Assembly: GCA_019637645.1 (NCBI GenBank)
Contig: JAHBVH010000028.1
Span: 1 to 64,000, forward strand
DNA from: Caldilineaceae bacterium
GTDB lineage: Bacteria; Chloroflexota; Anaerolineae; Caldilineales; Caldilineaceae
Direction of reading: 5' to 3'
DNA length: 64,000 nucleotides
The notes beneath the pieces were generated by a model. The model made no database searches. It saw only the letters and a program-made list of their open reading frames with translations, and was not told where the DNA came from. Within the stretch, counting starts at the first letter, position 1. Each line of letters starts with the position of its first letter. Shown here one piece after another: positions 24,851 through 34,833 of the stretch. The translations under genes were made by a program, and so were the position numbers.

Positions 24851-25903
24851 TTAAGCCGGAAGGGGTAAATTTGGCACGACATCTATGGTCAGATCATCCC
24901 CTTGGGGTTTCTGTTGCCATTGGTAGAAGGCCGCCGCACCGATCATAGCGGCGTTGTCGGTGCAGAGAAAGAGTGGCGGAATGTAGAGTGGCAAGCCCCG
25001 TTTGGTGCATTCGGCTGCGGCCAAGGCGCGCAATTGGCTATTGGCGCTGACGCCGCCACAAATGCAAACCTGTCGCACCGCATAGTGTTGAGCGGCATCC
25101 AGGGTTTTATGGAGGAGGACTTCGGCAACCGCAAGCTGAAAAGCCGCGGCCATATCCGCCACCACCGTGGCGTCGCTCGGCATCACCCCGCTTTGTTCAA
25201 GCTGCCGGACAAGATTGAGGACTGCCGTCTTTAGCCCCGAGAAGCTAAAGTTAAAGCGATGCTCTGGCTGATGCAACAAGGGGCGCGGCAGGACAAAGCG
25301 CTGCGGATCACCCTGCTGGGCGGCGCGTTGAATGGCCGGACCGCCTGGAAAGCCCAGATCGAGCAACCGTGCTACTTTGTCAAAAGCTTCGCCCGCCGCG
25401 TCATCCAAGGTGCTGCCTAACAGTTGATACTGGCCGTGGCCGCGCATAAGCACCAACTCGGTATGTCCCCCGGACACAATCAAGATCAAGGCCGGAAAGG
25501 CATGCTCGGGTACCGGTTGGGGTCGGCCAGGCGCGATCAACCAATTGCTGTAAATGTGCCCTTCTAGGTGATTGACCGGCAGCAGAGGCAGACCACTGGC
25601 GAAGGCTAGCCCTTTGGCCATATTCACACCAACAAGGAGACTTCCTGCTAGGCCAGGCCCATGCGTAACGGCAATCGCGTCTAATTCCTGCAGGTGATGC
25701 ACGCCTGCTTCTTGCAAGGCTTGTTCGATCACCGGCTGGATCGACAAAACATGTTGGCGGCTGGCTACTTCGGGAAAGACGCCACCAAAGCGGCGATGTA
25801 ATTCAATTTGCGTCGCGACGACATTGCTGTCGATCTCCCGGCCATGGCGAATGACTGCGGCAGCGGTTTCGTCACAACTCGTTTCAATCGCTAAAATGCG
25901 CAT
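24851..25903 (-). CDS. tsaD: tRNA N6-adenosine threonylcarbamoyltransferase
   Basis: TsaD transfers the threonylcarbamoyl group to A37 of ANN-decoding tRNAs. The 350-residue protein shows the family blocks MRILAIETSCDETAAAV, THGPGLAGSLLVGVNMAKG, the metal-binding NHLEGH (His112, His116), ILIVSGGHTELV and CTDNAAMIGAAA. The length is typical. It starts 3 bases after the stop of the wecA-like gene and is clearly in one operon with it. Confidence 0.96.
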   Translation of the reverse strand: MRILAIETSCDETAAAVIRHGREIDSNVVATQIELHRRFGGVFPEVASRQHVLSIQPVIEQALQEAGVHHLQELDAIAVTHGPGLAGSLLVGVNMAKGLAFASGLPLLPVNHLEGHIYSNWLIAPGRPQPVPEHAFPALILIVSGGHTELVLMRGHGQYQLLGSTLDDAAGEAFDKVARLLDLGFPGGPAIQRAAQQGDPQRFVLPRPLLHQPEHRFNFSFSGLKTAVLNLVRQLEQSGVMPSDATVVADMAAAFQLAVAEVLLHKTLDAAQHYAVRQVCICGGVSANSQLRALAAAECTKRGLPLYIPPLFLCTDNAAMIGAAAFYQWQQKPQGDDLTIDVVPNLPLPA

Positions 25904-25906
25904 TCC

Positions 25907-27007
25907 TCAATTTCCTTCAGAGCCACCCTCTGGATTAATTGCCTGGCTGCGGCTGGCCCAAAGCAAGACACCAAGACCCACCAAGCCCAACATCACAAGC
26001 GCAGTGATCTTTTGAGCCATCCCCGAGATCAGCAACGTGACGATACCAAACGCAGCACAGAAGATCCAATAGCCGATCACAATCGTACGTTCGCGAATAC
26101 CCGCATCGACCAAGCGAAAGTGGAGATGATCGCGCCCGCCTTGCCCCGGCGAAACGCCCCGCCGCCAACGCGTAAAGACCAGCCAGACGAGATCCAGCGC
26201 GGGCAAGCCCAGGACCAACATCACCGTCGCTAGACGGGCCCCGCCAATAATCCCAAGTGCAGCCAGGGTATAACCAAGGAAATAGGCCCCCGTGCTCCCC
26301 ATAAAGATCCGCGCTGGCGCAAAGTTAAAGGGCAAAAAGCCCAGCGTTGTGCCGAGTAGCGCCAGTGGCAAGAGCGCCACACTCTCCTGGGCTGGCTCGG
26401 CGGCAAAGAGCATGTGACCGGCCAGAATCAGGCTAAAAATGGCCGCCACACCCGCCACCAGCCCGCTGAGCCCGTCCAGCCAGTTGACGGTATTCATCAT
26501 AAAGAGAAACCAAAAGATGGTCACTGGCCAAACTAGCCACCAGGGTAGCCCGTTGACATCATCCCATAAGAAGCCTGGGCCAAAGGGATCATTCACATGC
26601 TTGATAAAGATCAACCCCGTGATGGCAATGATCGCGGCCACGGTTTGGACAACATATTGCGGGCCATTGCCAAACTCATAGCGATCATCCAAGAGCCCGG
26701 CCACGACACAAAAAAGGCCACCAGCCAGCAGCGCGGCTAGCCGACGTAACTCATAGATATCGTTGCGTTCGGGAAACCAGAGCCAAGCCGTATCGGGCAA
26801 GAGGTGAGGAAGTAGCCAAATGAAAGCGACGGTCAAGAGGAAGCCAACCGCGAGGGCAATCCCCCCCGTTCGTGGAATAATGCCTTTGTGACGCCGCCGC
26901 CCGCCAGGATAGTCCGCTAGCCCCAAGCGTATACCAAGCCGTCCTACCCATGGTGTAATGAGATAGGTCAGTAGCGCAGCAAAAAGAACAGTCAAAAAAA
27001 AGATCAT
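25907..27007 (-). CDS. MraY/WecA-like undecaprenyl-phosphate sugar-1-phosphate transferase
   Basis: A 366-residue membrane enzyme of glycosyltransferase family 4 that loads a sugar-1-phosphate onto undecaprenyl phosphate to begin an envelope polymer. Ten or so hydrophobic segments are visible. Conserved parts: DYPGGRRRHKG (30s), LLDDRYEFG (Asp107, Asp108), MNTVNWLDGLSG (Asn172-Asp178), FAPARIFMG, and GRDHLHFRL (His294, His296). At the usual FMGDxGS site the sequence is FMGSTGA, with Ser238 replacing the normally conserved Asp. It is upstream of and coupled to tsaD. WecA/TagO-like rather than MraY is favoured by the HLH motif. Confidence 0.85.
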   Translation of the reverse strand: MIFFLTVLFAALLTYLITPWVGRLGIRLGLADYPGGRRRHKGIIPRTGGIALAVGFLLTVAFIWLLPHLLPDTAWLWFPERNDIYELRRLAALLAGGLFCVVAGLLDDRYEFGNGPQYVVQTVAAIIAITGLIFIKHVNDPFGPGFLWDDVNGLPWWLVWPVTIFWFLFMMNTVNWLDGLSGLVAGVAAIFSLILAGHMLFAAEPAQESVALLPLALLGTTLGFLPFNFAPARIFMGSTGAYFLGYTLAALGIIGGARLATVMLVLGLPALDLVWLVFTRWRRGVSPGQGGRDHLHFRLVDAGIRERTIVIGYWIFCAAFGIVTLLISGMAQKITALVMLGLVGLGVLLWASRSQAINPEGGSEGN

Positions 27008-27118
27008 GATCAGTAGCGGCTGGCAAGTTGGCGCGTAACAAGGGGCATTGTACGTAGGAAGCCCTGCCTACGCACTCGATGCCACCCATAACCGCGGATC
27101 GTTGCTGGTTTCCTGTTG

Positions 27119-28462
27119 TTAGGGACGCAAGTTCGTCAAGGTGCGCGGGAAGGCAATCGTCTCACGCACATGATCCAAGCCACAGACCCAAGCTACCGTC
27201 CGCTCGACCCCTAAGCCGAACCCGCTGTGGACGACCGAACCATAGCGGCGCAGGTCAATGTACCATTCGTAGACCGCTTGGGGCAGCTGATGATGGTGGA
27301 TGGCAGCTATTAACTTTTCTGGATCACTCATCCGTTCACTACCACCAATCACTTCGCCATACCCTTCTGGGGCTAGCAGATCAACGCTGCGGCACACCTC
27401 TGGTCGATCCCCTTCCGGTTCCATATAGAACGCCTTCACTTGGGTCGGATAATGGTGCACAAAGACTGGTTTATCAAATTGCGCGGCGATATACGTTTCG
27501 TGTGGGCTGCCAAAATCGTCCCCCCACGTAATGGCTGGCACTGGATCGGAATAGCCCGGCACCAATTCGCCCGCGGCCGCGGCCCGGTTGATCATCGCCA
27601 CTGCTTCATCATAGTGGATACGGGGAAAGGGGGGGCAGACCTTTTGCAGATGGGTGGTGTCGCGCTCGAGAATCGCCAATTCGGGTTGGCACTCTTGGAG
27701 GCAGCGTTGCACAATGTAGCTAACGAATTGCTCTTCGACTTCCATCAGCCCTTCTAAATTGCAGAAGGCAATTTCGGGCTCGACCATCCAGAACTCTTGT
27801 AGGTGGCGACGTGTCTTGCTCTTCTCGGCGCGGAAGGTTGGGCCAAAACAGTAGACCTTGCCAAAGGCAAAGATATTGGCTTCGTTGTAAAGCTGGCCGG
27901 TTTGGGCCAAATAGGCTGGCTCACCATGATAGTCGATGGAGAAGAGCGTTGTCGTGCCTTCCGCCGCGGCGGGCGTGAGGATAGGGGTGTCCACATTGAG
28001 AAAGCCATGCTCATCGAGCCATGATCGAATGGCTTGGATCACGACAGCCCGCACCCGCAGCGCCGCCCATTGGCGCGACGAGCGCAGCCAAAGGTGGCGG
28101 TTTTGCATCAGGAATTCGACCCCATGCTCTTTGGGCGAAATTGGATAGGCCCCCGCAATTTGGACAATTTGCAAGCTGCGTACATCTAGTTCAAAACCGC
28201 CTGGGACGCCCGGTGCTCGTTCATCGGCTTTAACCAGCCCCGTTAGCTGCAAGCTGCTTTCTTGCGTCAGCCCTTTGGCCTCTTCAAAGCTCTCCTCGCT
28301 CACATTCCCGCGAAAGAGAACCGCTTGACAGATGCCCGTACCATCGCGCACTTGTAGAAATTGAAGCTTCCCTTTGCCGGTTTTGTTGTAAAGCCAGCCC
28401 TGCATGGTGATCTCTTGACCGACATGATCTTTCAAATTCCGAATGGTTACAATTGGGGCCAC
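27119..28462 (-). CDS. asnS: Asparaginyl-tRNA synthetase
   Basis: A 447-residue class IIb synthetase. The N-terminal anticodon-binding OB fold runs to about residue 105 ([20 protein letters not shown]), the catalytic domain has motif 2 ([20 protein letters not shown]) and motif 3 ([16 protein letters not shown]). The substrate pocket shows the AsnRS rather than AspRS pattern. Its presence means charging of tRNA-Asn is direct, so the GatCA genes at 57-59 kb probably serve tRNA-Gln. The ATG at 28462 follows GGAGTTGAATCG. Confidence 0.95.
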   Translation of the reverse strand: MAPIVTIRNLKDHVGQEITMQGWLYNKTGKGKLQFLQVRDGTGICQAVLFRGNVSEESFEEAKGLTQESSLQLTGLVKADERAPGVPGGFELDVRSLQIVQIAGAYPISPKEHGVEFLMQNRHLWLRSSRQWAALRVRAVVIQAIRSWLDEHGFLNVDTPILTPAAAEGTTTLFSIDYHGEPAYLAQTGQLYNEANIFAFGKVYCFGPTFRAEKSKTRRHLQEFWMVEPEIAFCNLEGLMEVEEQFVSYIVQRCLQECQPELAILERDTTHLQKVCPPFPRIHYDEAVAMINRAAAAGELVPGYSDPVPAITWGDDFGSPHETYIAAQFDKPVFVHHYPTQVKAFYMEPEGDRPEVCRSVDLLAPEGYGEVIGGSERMSDPEKLIAAIHHHQLPQAVYEWYIDLRRYGSVVHSGFGLGVERTVAWVCGLDHVRETIAFPRTLTNLRP

Positions 28463-28493
28463 GATTCAACTCCTACTCTTAGGTTCAACAGGC

Positions 28494-29042
28494 TTATTCT
28501 TCGGCTAATTCGTCGGAAAAGATTTCAGCTTCATCGTCGTCAAAATCCAGCGGTAGGGCTGGCTTGGCTTCTGGTTTTACTGTCCCCTCAGCCGGGAACA
28601 GCGGCGATAAATCGATCTCAAAGTCTTCGAGCCGACGCCCCACGCGCGAAAAATGTTCGGGCCGGAATTCATGGCTGGAGGATACGCCTGGGCGTAAAAC
28701 ATAGGTGTAAACAAAAACCGATTTCGGTGGAATATAAGCTTCTTCGAGGGGCGCAAGCGCGGACTCTTGTGTGACAACCATCTCGTCGCCCCGCTCACTG
28801 CGCGTGCGCCGCCTACGCCGCCGGTTGTTGCGACGATCGCGTTCATACTTCGCAGGGCTTTCTGCCTTCGCTTGGGGGCGTGGGCGATTCTTGGCGGGCG
28901 TATCTTGCTGCTTGCGGGTTTCGGGCTTGGCGGGCGATTCCGCGGCTTTTTGAGCGGGCTTGCGGCGGCGGAAATAGCGCCGCCGGTTACCGCCTTTACC
29001 CGCATCCCCACGCTTGTCTCCTGAATTTGATCCGTTGCTCAT
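28494..29042 (-). CDS. Basic, low-complexity conserved-type hypothetical protein
   Basis: A 182-residue protein in three parts: residues 1-95 extremely rich in Arg, Lys, Pro and Ala with a run of arginines (RRNNRRRRRRTRSERG); residues 100-150 a folded-looking segment (PPKSVFVYTYVLRPGVSSSH); and an acidic tail (DFDDDEAEIFSDELAEE). The basic part suggests binding to RNA or DNA, as in proteins of translation or RNA degradation. It lies 31 bases upstream of asnS and may share its transcript. I do not recognise the family. Confidence 0.7.
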   Translation of the reverse strand: MSNGSNSGDKRGDAGKGGNRRRYFRRRKPAQKAAESPAKPETRKQQDTPAKNRPRPQAKAESPAKYERDRRNNRRRRRRTRSERGDEMVVTQESALAPLEEAYIPPKSVFVYTYVLRPGVSSSHEFRPEHFSRVGRRLEDFEIDLSPLFPAEGTVKPEAKPALPLDFDDDEAEIFSDELAEE

Positions 29043-29090
29043 AACCTTGCTCGTTTACATGAACACTTGCTAGCTGATAGCGAATACCGA

Positions 29091-29918
29091 TCAGGGCACC
29101 GTATAGCTATAGATGAGATTGCCTTCCGTATCCAACAAGCGTGCGACACTTCCTGTGGGCCATAGGGCTTCAGTCTGATCCCAATAGAGGGCAACACTCG
29201 TGTCGTCACCATTCGCGGTATGGAGCCAAAGATTACTGCCCGGAAAGATCGACCGCTCGCCAAAGGTATAGGTTGGCCCACCTTCACGTTCGAGCTGCCA
29301 ACCGGTGAGCCGTACCACCGCGTTGCTATCATTGATAATTTGTATCGCTTCGCCAGGTAGTTCGCCCGGGCGGTCAATCGAACGAATTAATATACCTTCG
29401 CCAACTACCAAGGGCGGGGCGGTTGGGGGCTCCGCCGTCGCTGGCGACGGTGCGCTACCGTTGCTATTGGTACCCACCGGAATGATCAACCGCTGGCCGA
29501 TATAGACGACATTGGCGTCAGCCAGTTCATTCGCCTGCATAATGGCATTCACGGTCGTGCCAAAGCGAGTCGCCACTGCCGATAGACTATCACCGGACTG
29601 AATGGTATAGATCTGTTGGTTGTTTGGATCCAACGTAGCCGTTGGCGCGGCGTCGATGGGGGCCGCGTTGACATCCGCCGCGGTATCATTCGCCGCGGTA
29701 TCATTCGTCGCGTCGACAGAAGATGCGGTCGGCAAAAGCGGCTCAGTGCTTTGCGCAATCGCTGGCAGGGTGGCCATCGGCACAACCGGCGTCGCGGCGA
29801 TCGCCAATGTTTCTGGATCGGGCCGGCGCGCCTCCACGGCCCAAACCACGGCCAAAGCGACTACCAAACTAATCAAGGCGTTAAGCAAAATAATGAAAAT
29901 CAGTTGACGACGATTCAT
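29091..29918 (-). CDS. Membrane-anchored LysM and lamin-tail-like domain protein
   Basis: A protein of about 275 residues. The start at 29918 (MNRRQLIFIILLNALISLVV) gives an N-terminal membrane segment (residues 5-27); a longer frame adds a polar, unlikely leader. A Ala/Asp/Thr-rich linker follows, with a 15-base tandem repeat giving NDTAANDTAA. A LysM domain (about residues 101-146: YTIQSGDSLSAVATRFGTT) should bind peptidoglycan-type glycans. Residues 185-275 look like a lamin-tail/Ig-like domain (VRLTGWQLEREGG, RSIFPGSNLWLHTANG). An envelope structural role is likely. Confidence 0.8.
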   Translation of the reverse strand: MNRRQLIFIILLNALISLVVALAVVWAVEARRPDPETLAIAATPVVPMATLPAIAQSTEPLLPTASSVDATNDTAANDTAADVNAAPIDAAPTATLDPNNQQIYTIQSGDSLSAVATRFGTTVNAIMQANELADANVVYIGQRLIIPVGTNSNGSAPSPATAEPPTAPPLVVGEGILIRSIDRPGELPGEAIQIINDSNAVVRLTGWQLEREGGPTYTFGERSIFPGSNLWLHTANGDDTSVALYWDQTEALWPTGSVARLLDTEGNLIYSYTVP

Positions 29919-30074
29919 AAAGCTTTCTCGGCTTCTGGGTCTACTTGTACGCGAGTATATCATATTCTATCACTATCGCGAAAAGGATTATCTATGCAAA
30001 GTGTAAGTTACTGAGTGCAAGTTACTGGTTGCCTTTGTGTAGCCCAAAGGAACATTCGTGAACAGATGCTCACT

Positions 30075-30102
30075 TTCAAAATCAGCTTTCTAAGCGTACA
30101 AT
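30075..30102 (+). promoter_or_regulatory. Possible promoter of the HtrA-like protease
   Basis: TTCAAA, 16-bp spacer, TACAAT. It lies in the 330-bp gap between divergent genes. The gap also has a direct repeat AGTTACTG at 30005 and 30019. No gene is visible in the gap. Confidence 0.35.
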
Positions 30103-30247
30103 AGTGGTCATCGACGATGATCCACGTAAGCGATACCCCTGGCAAGCGGTTGTTGCTTTTCCAAAGAAGCGCTACCAGGTGGCTCAGGCTATGGTACGAC
30201 GATGGGCGAACACAAGGCGTTCCAGTAGCGGCCAAAGAGGCGCGGGA

Positions 30248-31576
30248 GTGACAGAAATGAACGAAAGACCAAAGCGTGGCTTGGGCACGCGTATTTTGCT
30301 GATTGTCGGCAGCACCTTTGCTTTGCTCTGGGGTATATGTATTCTCACCTTGATCCTAGGCGGATTTGTCTGGATGCGGGAAGCGCGCGATGGCAACCCT
30401 CTCTTCGGCTTAATGACGGCAACGACGGCAACGAGAGCAACAACCACGACCAATGTGGCATCACCGATTCCGATCTTGCGCGTTACCGCCGCGCCACCAG
30501 CGCCCTTGGTCGTGATTGCCACACCCGAAGGCGGCGATTATGAAACGGCCGTCTTGAAAAATATTTATGCTCAGGTCAATGATTCGGTGGTCTTTATTAC
30601 CGCGCTGGCGGTGGGGAGCGAGTTAGATCCACGCGGTGAGTATAATTTTAATGAAGATGATCTCTTGCCCGCCAGCAGCGGCTCTGGCTTTGTCTGGGAT
30701 GAGTATGGTCACCTCGTGACGAATCATCATGTGGTCGATGGCGTGAGCCAGTTGCAAGTGACCTTTAGCGATGGCAGCGTGGCGCTAGCGACCGTGATTG
30801 GCATTGATGTCAGTAGTGACTTAGCCGTGCTCCAGATCGATCCCGAAGGCTATCCGCTACAACCCGTTCGGCGCGGTCAGATGGCCGAGGTCGCGGTGGG
30901 GATGCGGGTGGTGGCTATTGGCAATCCCTTTGGGTTGGCTGGCACGATGACAAGTGGGATTGTCAGCGCGATGAATCGTTCGATCCCGGCTCGGAATAGC
31001 TTTAATATTCCAGCCTCGATCCAAACCGACGCCGCGATCAACCCCGGCAATTCGGGCGGTCCGCTGTTAAACGAACGCGGCGAGGTGATTGGGGTCAATG
31101 CGCAGATCCGCTCTGAGGTCCGCGCCAATAGCGGGGTGGGTTTTGCCATTCCCATTGCGATTGTCGAAAGGGTCGTGCCCGCGTTGATTACCGATGGGGT
31201 CTATCAACACAGTTATATGGGCGTGCGGGGCGAGACTCTGAGCCCGCTCTGTGCCGCCGATCTCAAGTTGGACAAAGCCCTGCGTGGCGCGTATATCAGC
31301 GAAGTGTTGCGCGGTACGCCCGCCGCAAAAGCCGGGTTGCGTGGTGGCAGCCAACCCTCACAGACCAAGTACGTCGGCATTTGCCCAGCCACCAACAATG
31401 GCGATGTAATTCTAGCCATCAATGATGAGCCGGTCAGCAGCTTTGATGATATCTTGCGTTATTTGGAGTATTATACCAGCCCCGGCGACGTGGTGACGCT
31501 ACGGGTGTTGCGCGCCGGTGCCGAAAGGCCCATGGCGATGACTTTGGCGGCGCGCCCAGAGCGTGTCAATAACTAA
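30248..31576 (+). CDS. Membrane-anchored HtrA/DegP-like serine protease
   Basis: A trypsin-fold envelope protease of about 442 residues that handles misfolded exported proteins. After a short cytosolic tail comes a membrane anchor (TRILLIVGSTFALLWGICIL) and a Thr/Pro-rich linker. The triad is His in LVTNHHVVDG, Asp in SSDLAVLQID and Ser in NPGNSGGPLL. A single PDZ domain fills the last 100 residues (ISEVLRGTPAAKAGLRGG). The PDZ contains an insertion, SQPSQTKYVGICPATNNG. The start may be GTG at 30248 (site AAAGAGGCG) or ATG at 30257. Confidence 0.9.
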   Translation: MTEMNERPKRGLGTRILLIVGSTFALLWGICILTLILGGFVWMREARDGNPLFGLMTATTATRATTTTNVASPIPILRVTAAPPAPLVVIATPEGGDYETAVLKNIYAQVNDSVVFITALAVGSELDPRGEYNFNEDDLLPASSGSGFVWDEYGHLVTNHHVVDGVSQLQVTFSDGSVALATVIGIDVSSDLAVLQIDPEGYPLQPVRRGQMAEVAVGMRVVAIGNPFGLAGTMTSGIVSAMNRSIPARNSFNIPASIQTDAAINPGNSGGPLLNERGEVIGVNAQIRSEVRANSGVGFAIPIAIVERVVPALITDGVYQHSYMGVRGETLSPLCAADLKLDKALRGAYISEVLRGTPAAKAGLRGGSQPSQTKYVGICPATNNGDVILAINDEPVSSFDDILRYLEYYTSPGDVVTLRVLRAGAERPMAMTLAARPERVNN

Positions 31577-31598
31577 AGCGGACCTTGCTAACGCTAGG

Positions 31599-32009
31599 CT
31601 AGTCATCCAGCTCAATTTGGTGTTCGCTCATCCCGCTGCGTTGGACCCCATTGCCGTCAGTAACTGACCAAGCCGAGCGGATCCGAATGGTACGGCGTGG
31701 CCGACGGGCAGGCAGCGCTTCGGTACGTGTCAGGGGCTTGGCTAGCTGGGCAGACCGGAGGGTTTCTACGGCGGTGCCAGCCATATTGGCCGCTAGGCGA
31801 CTCTGTAACAATTTCCAACCAGCTCGCAGCGCCAAGCTGGCCGCCCCCGCCAATAGCGGCAGCGCGGCTTTACTCAGGACGAGCGGGAAATTAGATTGCT
31901 GAACGGGCAAGGCTGCCTGTTGGCTATCTTGACCACAATGAGGGCAATAGCGCGCCGTTAACGGGCCAGCTTCACCGCAGTGGGGACAAATCCGTTGTAC
32001 ATCACTCAT
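31599..32009 (-). CDS. Zinc-ribbon protein
   Basis: A 136-residue protein. The N-terminus has a rubredoxin-like double knuckle, ICPHCGEAGPLTARYCPHCG (residues 7-26), which should bind one zinc. A hydrophobic stretch (LVLSKAALPLLAGAASLAL, about 43-61) could be a membrane segment. The C-terminal part is basic (RRPRRTIRIRSAW) and ends acidic. The function is unknown. It is convergent with the protease gene, 22 bases away. Confidence 0.75.
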   Translation of the reverse strand: MSDVQRICPHCGEAGPLTARYCPHCGQDSQQAALPVQQSNFPLVLSKAALPLLAGAASLALRAGWKLLQSRLAANMAGTAVETLRSAQLAKPLTRTEALPARRPRRTIRIRSAWSVTDGNGVQRSGMSEHQIELDD

Positions 32010-32163
32010 TGGGTAACCTCGTCTTCCCTAGCCTGCTATAACCCGACTCGCTTATCCGCCGCGCTATGCTCAATCACCTTCGGTATTCATCCTGGCGTGC
32101 CCTAAGGCTCGGTCCAATTACCGATTTTTGTCTATCCCGTGTATCATTGACATGACGGCGCGC

Positions 32164-32192
32164 TTGACACTGTTCACTACCACTGTTATCGA
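32164..32192 (+). promoter_or_regulatory. Promoter of the NTPase-winged-helix gene
   Basis: TTGACA (32164-32169), 17-bp spacer, TATCGA (32187-32192). TGTTC (32171-32175) and GAACA (32191-32195) form an interrupted dyad across the spacer and -10 box, a possible operator. Confidence 0.6.
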
Positions 32193-32215
32193 ACAGCACA
32201 GGGGCACGGGAAAGC

Positions 32216-33670
32216 GTGAGGCGAGCAATAGCCGCGTCTGTCGATCATGTTTGCAGTGTATCATTAAAGTCTGATCTAAGTCAACCAAACAGCCGTATGC
32301 CTAATTCGTTACGTCTGGTTGAAGGTGGTTATACCCGCCGGCCAGATATCCACCATATTCTTCAACAGCTATATAACCTGAACTGTGTCGAAGTGATTGG
32401 TTTTAGCAACATTGGCAAGTCGGCGTTGTTGCGGACATTGGCGCACGCCGATATTTGGCTACAAGAACTAGGCGAAGCCAGCAACGAATTTTTACCAGTC
32501 TATATCGACTGTAATCGCATGTTACAGATGAGCGACCATGGCTTCTATGAAGTGGTCTTACGCTGTCTCCAAGAGAGCCATCCCGAGGTTGCTACGCTGC
32601 CCGAGCTGATGGAAGCCTACGCAACGCTTGTTGCGCCCAGCAGTGAGTTTCAGGTGCCGCTGAGCTTTAACCGCGGGTTGACCGCCGTCTTGCATTCCAC
32701 CCAGCGCAAGCTGATCTTGTTGTTGGATGAATTTGATGAACCTTTTTCACAGATCCCTTCGCGGGTCTTTCTCAACCTACGGGCCCTCAAAGATCGCTAT
32801 CGCGACACCTTGGCCTATGTCACGGCCACCGGGCAACCCTTAACGACCCAGCGACCGGAAGATCACTGTAGTGAGTTCTGCGAACTCTTTAGCCACCACA
32901 CCTGGTATTTAGCGCCACTTACCCGGTCGGATGTTGAGCGCTTTGTCCACAGCTATAGCACGGCCCACGAAATCAATTTTCTGACCGCTGATATCGACTT
33001 TCTCTATGAGTGGGCCGGTGGGCATCCCCGTTTGCTAGAGGGGGTCTGTCGCCTTTTGGCCGAAGCGCTCGAAGCGATTGAGCCCACCGCAGATGCCGTC
33101 GAGCATTGGGAGATCCAGCGGCGGGTGGCGCGGCAAGCACGTTCCGACGAATATTTGCAGCTAGAGTGCGCGAAGATCTGGGAGCAATGCAGCGCCGCCG
33201 AGCAAACGGAGCTAGCCGGACTCTTGAAAGCCGACCACGAACCCAACCCCAGCGTGGTGGCCCAACTCATTCGCCAACATCTGCTCTTCCGCGGTGATGG
33301 CAAGCCACAATTTTTCTGTCGCTTGTTCTCCGAACATGTCCAGCGTAAAGCTGTTCCCACCAACCCGACAAGCGCGGCCCTCTGGGTTGATGTGGAAAGT
33401 GGTGAAGTCTTGGTCAATGGCAAGCCGGTAGATACGCTCACCAATTTAGAGTATCGGCTGATGTTGCTACTCTTCCAAAACCCCGACAAGATTATCGACA
33501 AATATCAGATTGTTAGCCATGTTTGGGGCGAAGGGTATATTGATGAAGTCGATGATGCCCGGATTGAAAAGCTCGTGAGCCGCCTCCGCCAGAAGATTGA
33601 GCAGGACGCCAGTTCGCCCCAATTTTTGACCACCGTGCGGGGCCGTGGCTATAAGCTAAGTGTTACTTAG
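32216..33670 (+). CDS. P-loop NTPase fused to a C-terminal OmpR/PhoB-type winged helix
   Basis: A 484-residue one-component regulator. Residues 55-70 hold a P-loop ([16 protein letters not shown]); Walker B is [12 protein letters not shown] (about residue 165); the ATPase module extends to about residue 370 with a helical lid ([20 protein letters not shown]). The last 105 residues form a winged helix ([19 protein letters not shown], then [17 protein letters not shown] and VRGRGYKL). There is no receiver domain. ORC/STAND-like NTPases often sense a ligand or a foreign molecule. The GTG at 32216 follows the promoter by about 17 bases; an ATG at 32297 is an alternative start. Confidence 0.8.
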   Translation: MRRAIAASVDHVCSVSLKSDLSQPNSRMPNSLRLVEGGYTRRPDIHHILQQLYNLNCVEVIGFSNIGKSALLRTLAHADIWLQELGEASNEFLPVYIDCNRMLQMSDHGFYEVVLRCLQESHPEVATLPELMEAYATLVAPSSEFQVPLSFNRGLTAVLHSTQRKLILLLDEFDEPFSQIPSRVFLNLRALKDRYRDTLAYVTATGQPLTTQRPEDHCSEFCELFSHHTWYLAPLTRSDVERFVHSYSTAHEINFLTADIDFLYEWAGGHPRLLEGVCRLLAEALEAIEPTADAVEHWEIQRRVARQARSDEYLQLECAKIWEQCSAAEQTELAGLLKADHEPNPSVVAQLIRQHLLFRGDGKPQFFCRLFSEHVQRKAVPTNPTSAALWVDVESGEVLVNGKPVDTLTNLEYRLMLLLFQNPDKIIDKYQIVSHVWGEGYIDEVDDARIEKLVSRLRQKIEQDASSPQFLTTVRGRGYKLSVT

Positions 33671-33975
33671 GCGGTGGGTGTTGCGCCTATGACACGCGAA
33701 CATTTTCGCGGCTAACCGCAGATTGTGCAGATTTGCACAACTAAAATTTGGGGACTTCTTGGCAATAAGGCTATACTACAGCAAAAGAAACAGTATTTTT
33801 TACCAATGATTTTGCTTGTCAGCCGAAAGTATGAGCGCCGCCATTCTGCTTGACGCCACGGCTAACCGTTGTTGGCAGCAGGCTTCACCACTTTCGCTGG
33901 ACAGTACCCATAAGTGCGGGAATGAGCAAGAGTGCAGGAATAAGCAAGTAGTCAGCGTATCGCTCGTACGTCAAC

Positions 33976-34007
33976 CTGTAACGCCCAGCTACTGTAACGC
34001 CCAGCTA
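33976..34007 (+). repeat. Perfect 16-bp tandem duplication in a leader
   Basis: CTGTAACGCCCAGCTA occurs twice head to tail, just ahead of the ribosome site AGAGGAG of the next gene. The rest of the 350-bp gap (33671-34020) has a TATACT -10-like box near 33770 but no convincing -35 box, and no gene. Confidence 0.85.
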
Positions 34008-34020
34008 GAGGAGCAAATTT

Positions 34021-34623
34021 ATGGCAACTGCTGCCCAACTGACGGATAGCGCGATCGAACCAGTCGCGACCGCCGCGTCAAACGAAGTGTCATCCACCGA
34101 GAGTAACAAAATTGTTTTCACCGGCACCCAGCGGAATATGGCGGTTGGCACGGCAATGTTTATTACGGGTGCCTTGGCCTTTTCGATGGATCTCACCCAC
34201 ACCTTCTTTGCCAACGCCACCGCATGGACCTTCGTCCTGTGGGGGTTGCTCTTCATCTACGGTAGCTTGCTTGATGTTTATCAAACCTATGAAGTGACCG
34301 ATACCACGCTGACGATTCGCAATCCGGCCCGCTTTTTGCTGCCCACCAAAGTCTGGGCATGGGAAAATATTCAGCGAATCGACGTTGTGGTGCGCCGCGC
34401 CGATGCCGAATATCAAGATGCGACCGCACAAGTTCACTATCAAGAACCAGGCGAATTGACCATTGAGCGCGAAGATCGGGTCTATGATCCTGAATTGGTG
34501 CGCTTGATCATTGAACACGCTGGTCTACTGCCCGTTGATAAAAAGAACCCAACCGACTTCACCCAGCTGCCCAAGACCAAAGCGACCTACATTTGGAATA
34601 GAACCGGCCGCATGGCTGCGTAG
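34021..34623 (+). CDS. Small membrane protein with PH-like domain, function unknown
   Basis: A 200-residue protein. Residues 1-40 are polar, then two hydrophobic segments (MAVGTAMFITGALAFSM and ATAWTFVLWGLLFIYGSLL). The cytosolic part starts with YEVTDTTLTIRNPARFLLPT and VWAWENIQRIDVVVRR, a pattern reminiscent of bacterial PH (bPH2/YdbT-like) domains. The end is rich in Lys and Thr. A good ribosome site (AGAGGAG) precedes the ATG. A terminator hairpin follows at 34643. Its role is not known. Confidence 0.7.
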   Translation: MATAAQLTDSAIEPVATAASNEVSSTESNKIVFTGTQRNMAVGTAMFITGALAFSMDLTHTFFANATAWTFVLWGLLFIYGSLLDVYQTYEVTDTTLTIRNPARFLLPTKVWAWENIQRIDVVVRRADAEYQDATAQVHYQEPGELTIEREDRVYDPELVRLIIEHAGLLPVDKKNPTDFTQLPKTKATYIWNRTGRMAA

Positions 34624-34642
34624 CCGCTCTTTGTCCTTGCCA

Positions 34643-34682
34643 AGCCACAGTTTCGCCTTGTGTGACCTGTGGCTTTTTTTTA
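34643..34682 (+). terminator. Rho-independent terminator
   Basis: AGCCACAG and CTGTGGCT arms around a 16-base loop, followed directly by seven T residues. It ends the transcript of the PH-like membrane protein gene. Confidence 0.85.
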
Positions 34683-34833
34683 TGGTTTGCATTACAATAC
34701 AGCCATTCATTCGCCCAAAGTATCCGTTGTGACTAAGAGCATGGCTGCAGCCCCCAATCCTTCGCCAAACCCTTTGGGCAGCTTTAACCAATCCCAGCTT
34801 GCTATCTTTGTCGGTCTAGAGGAGTAACCTATT

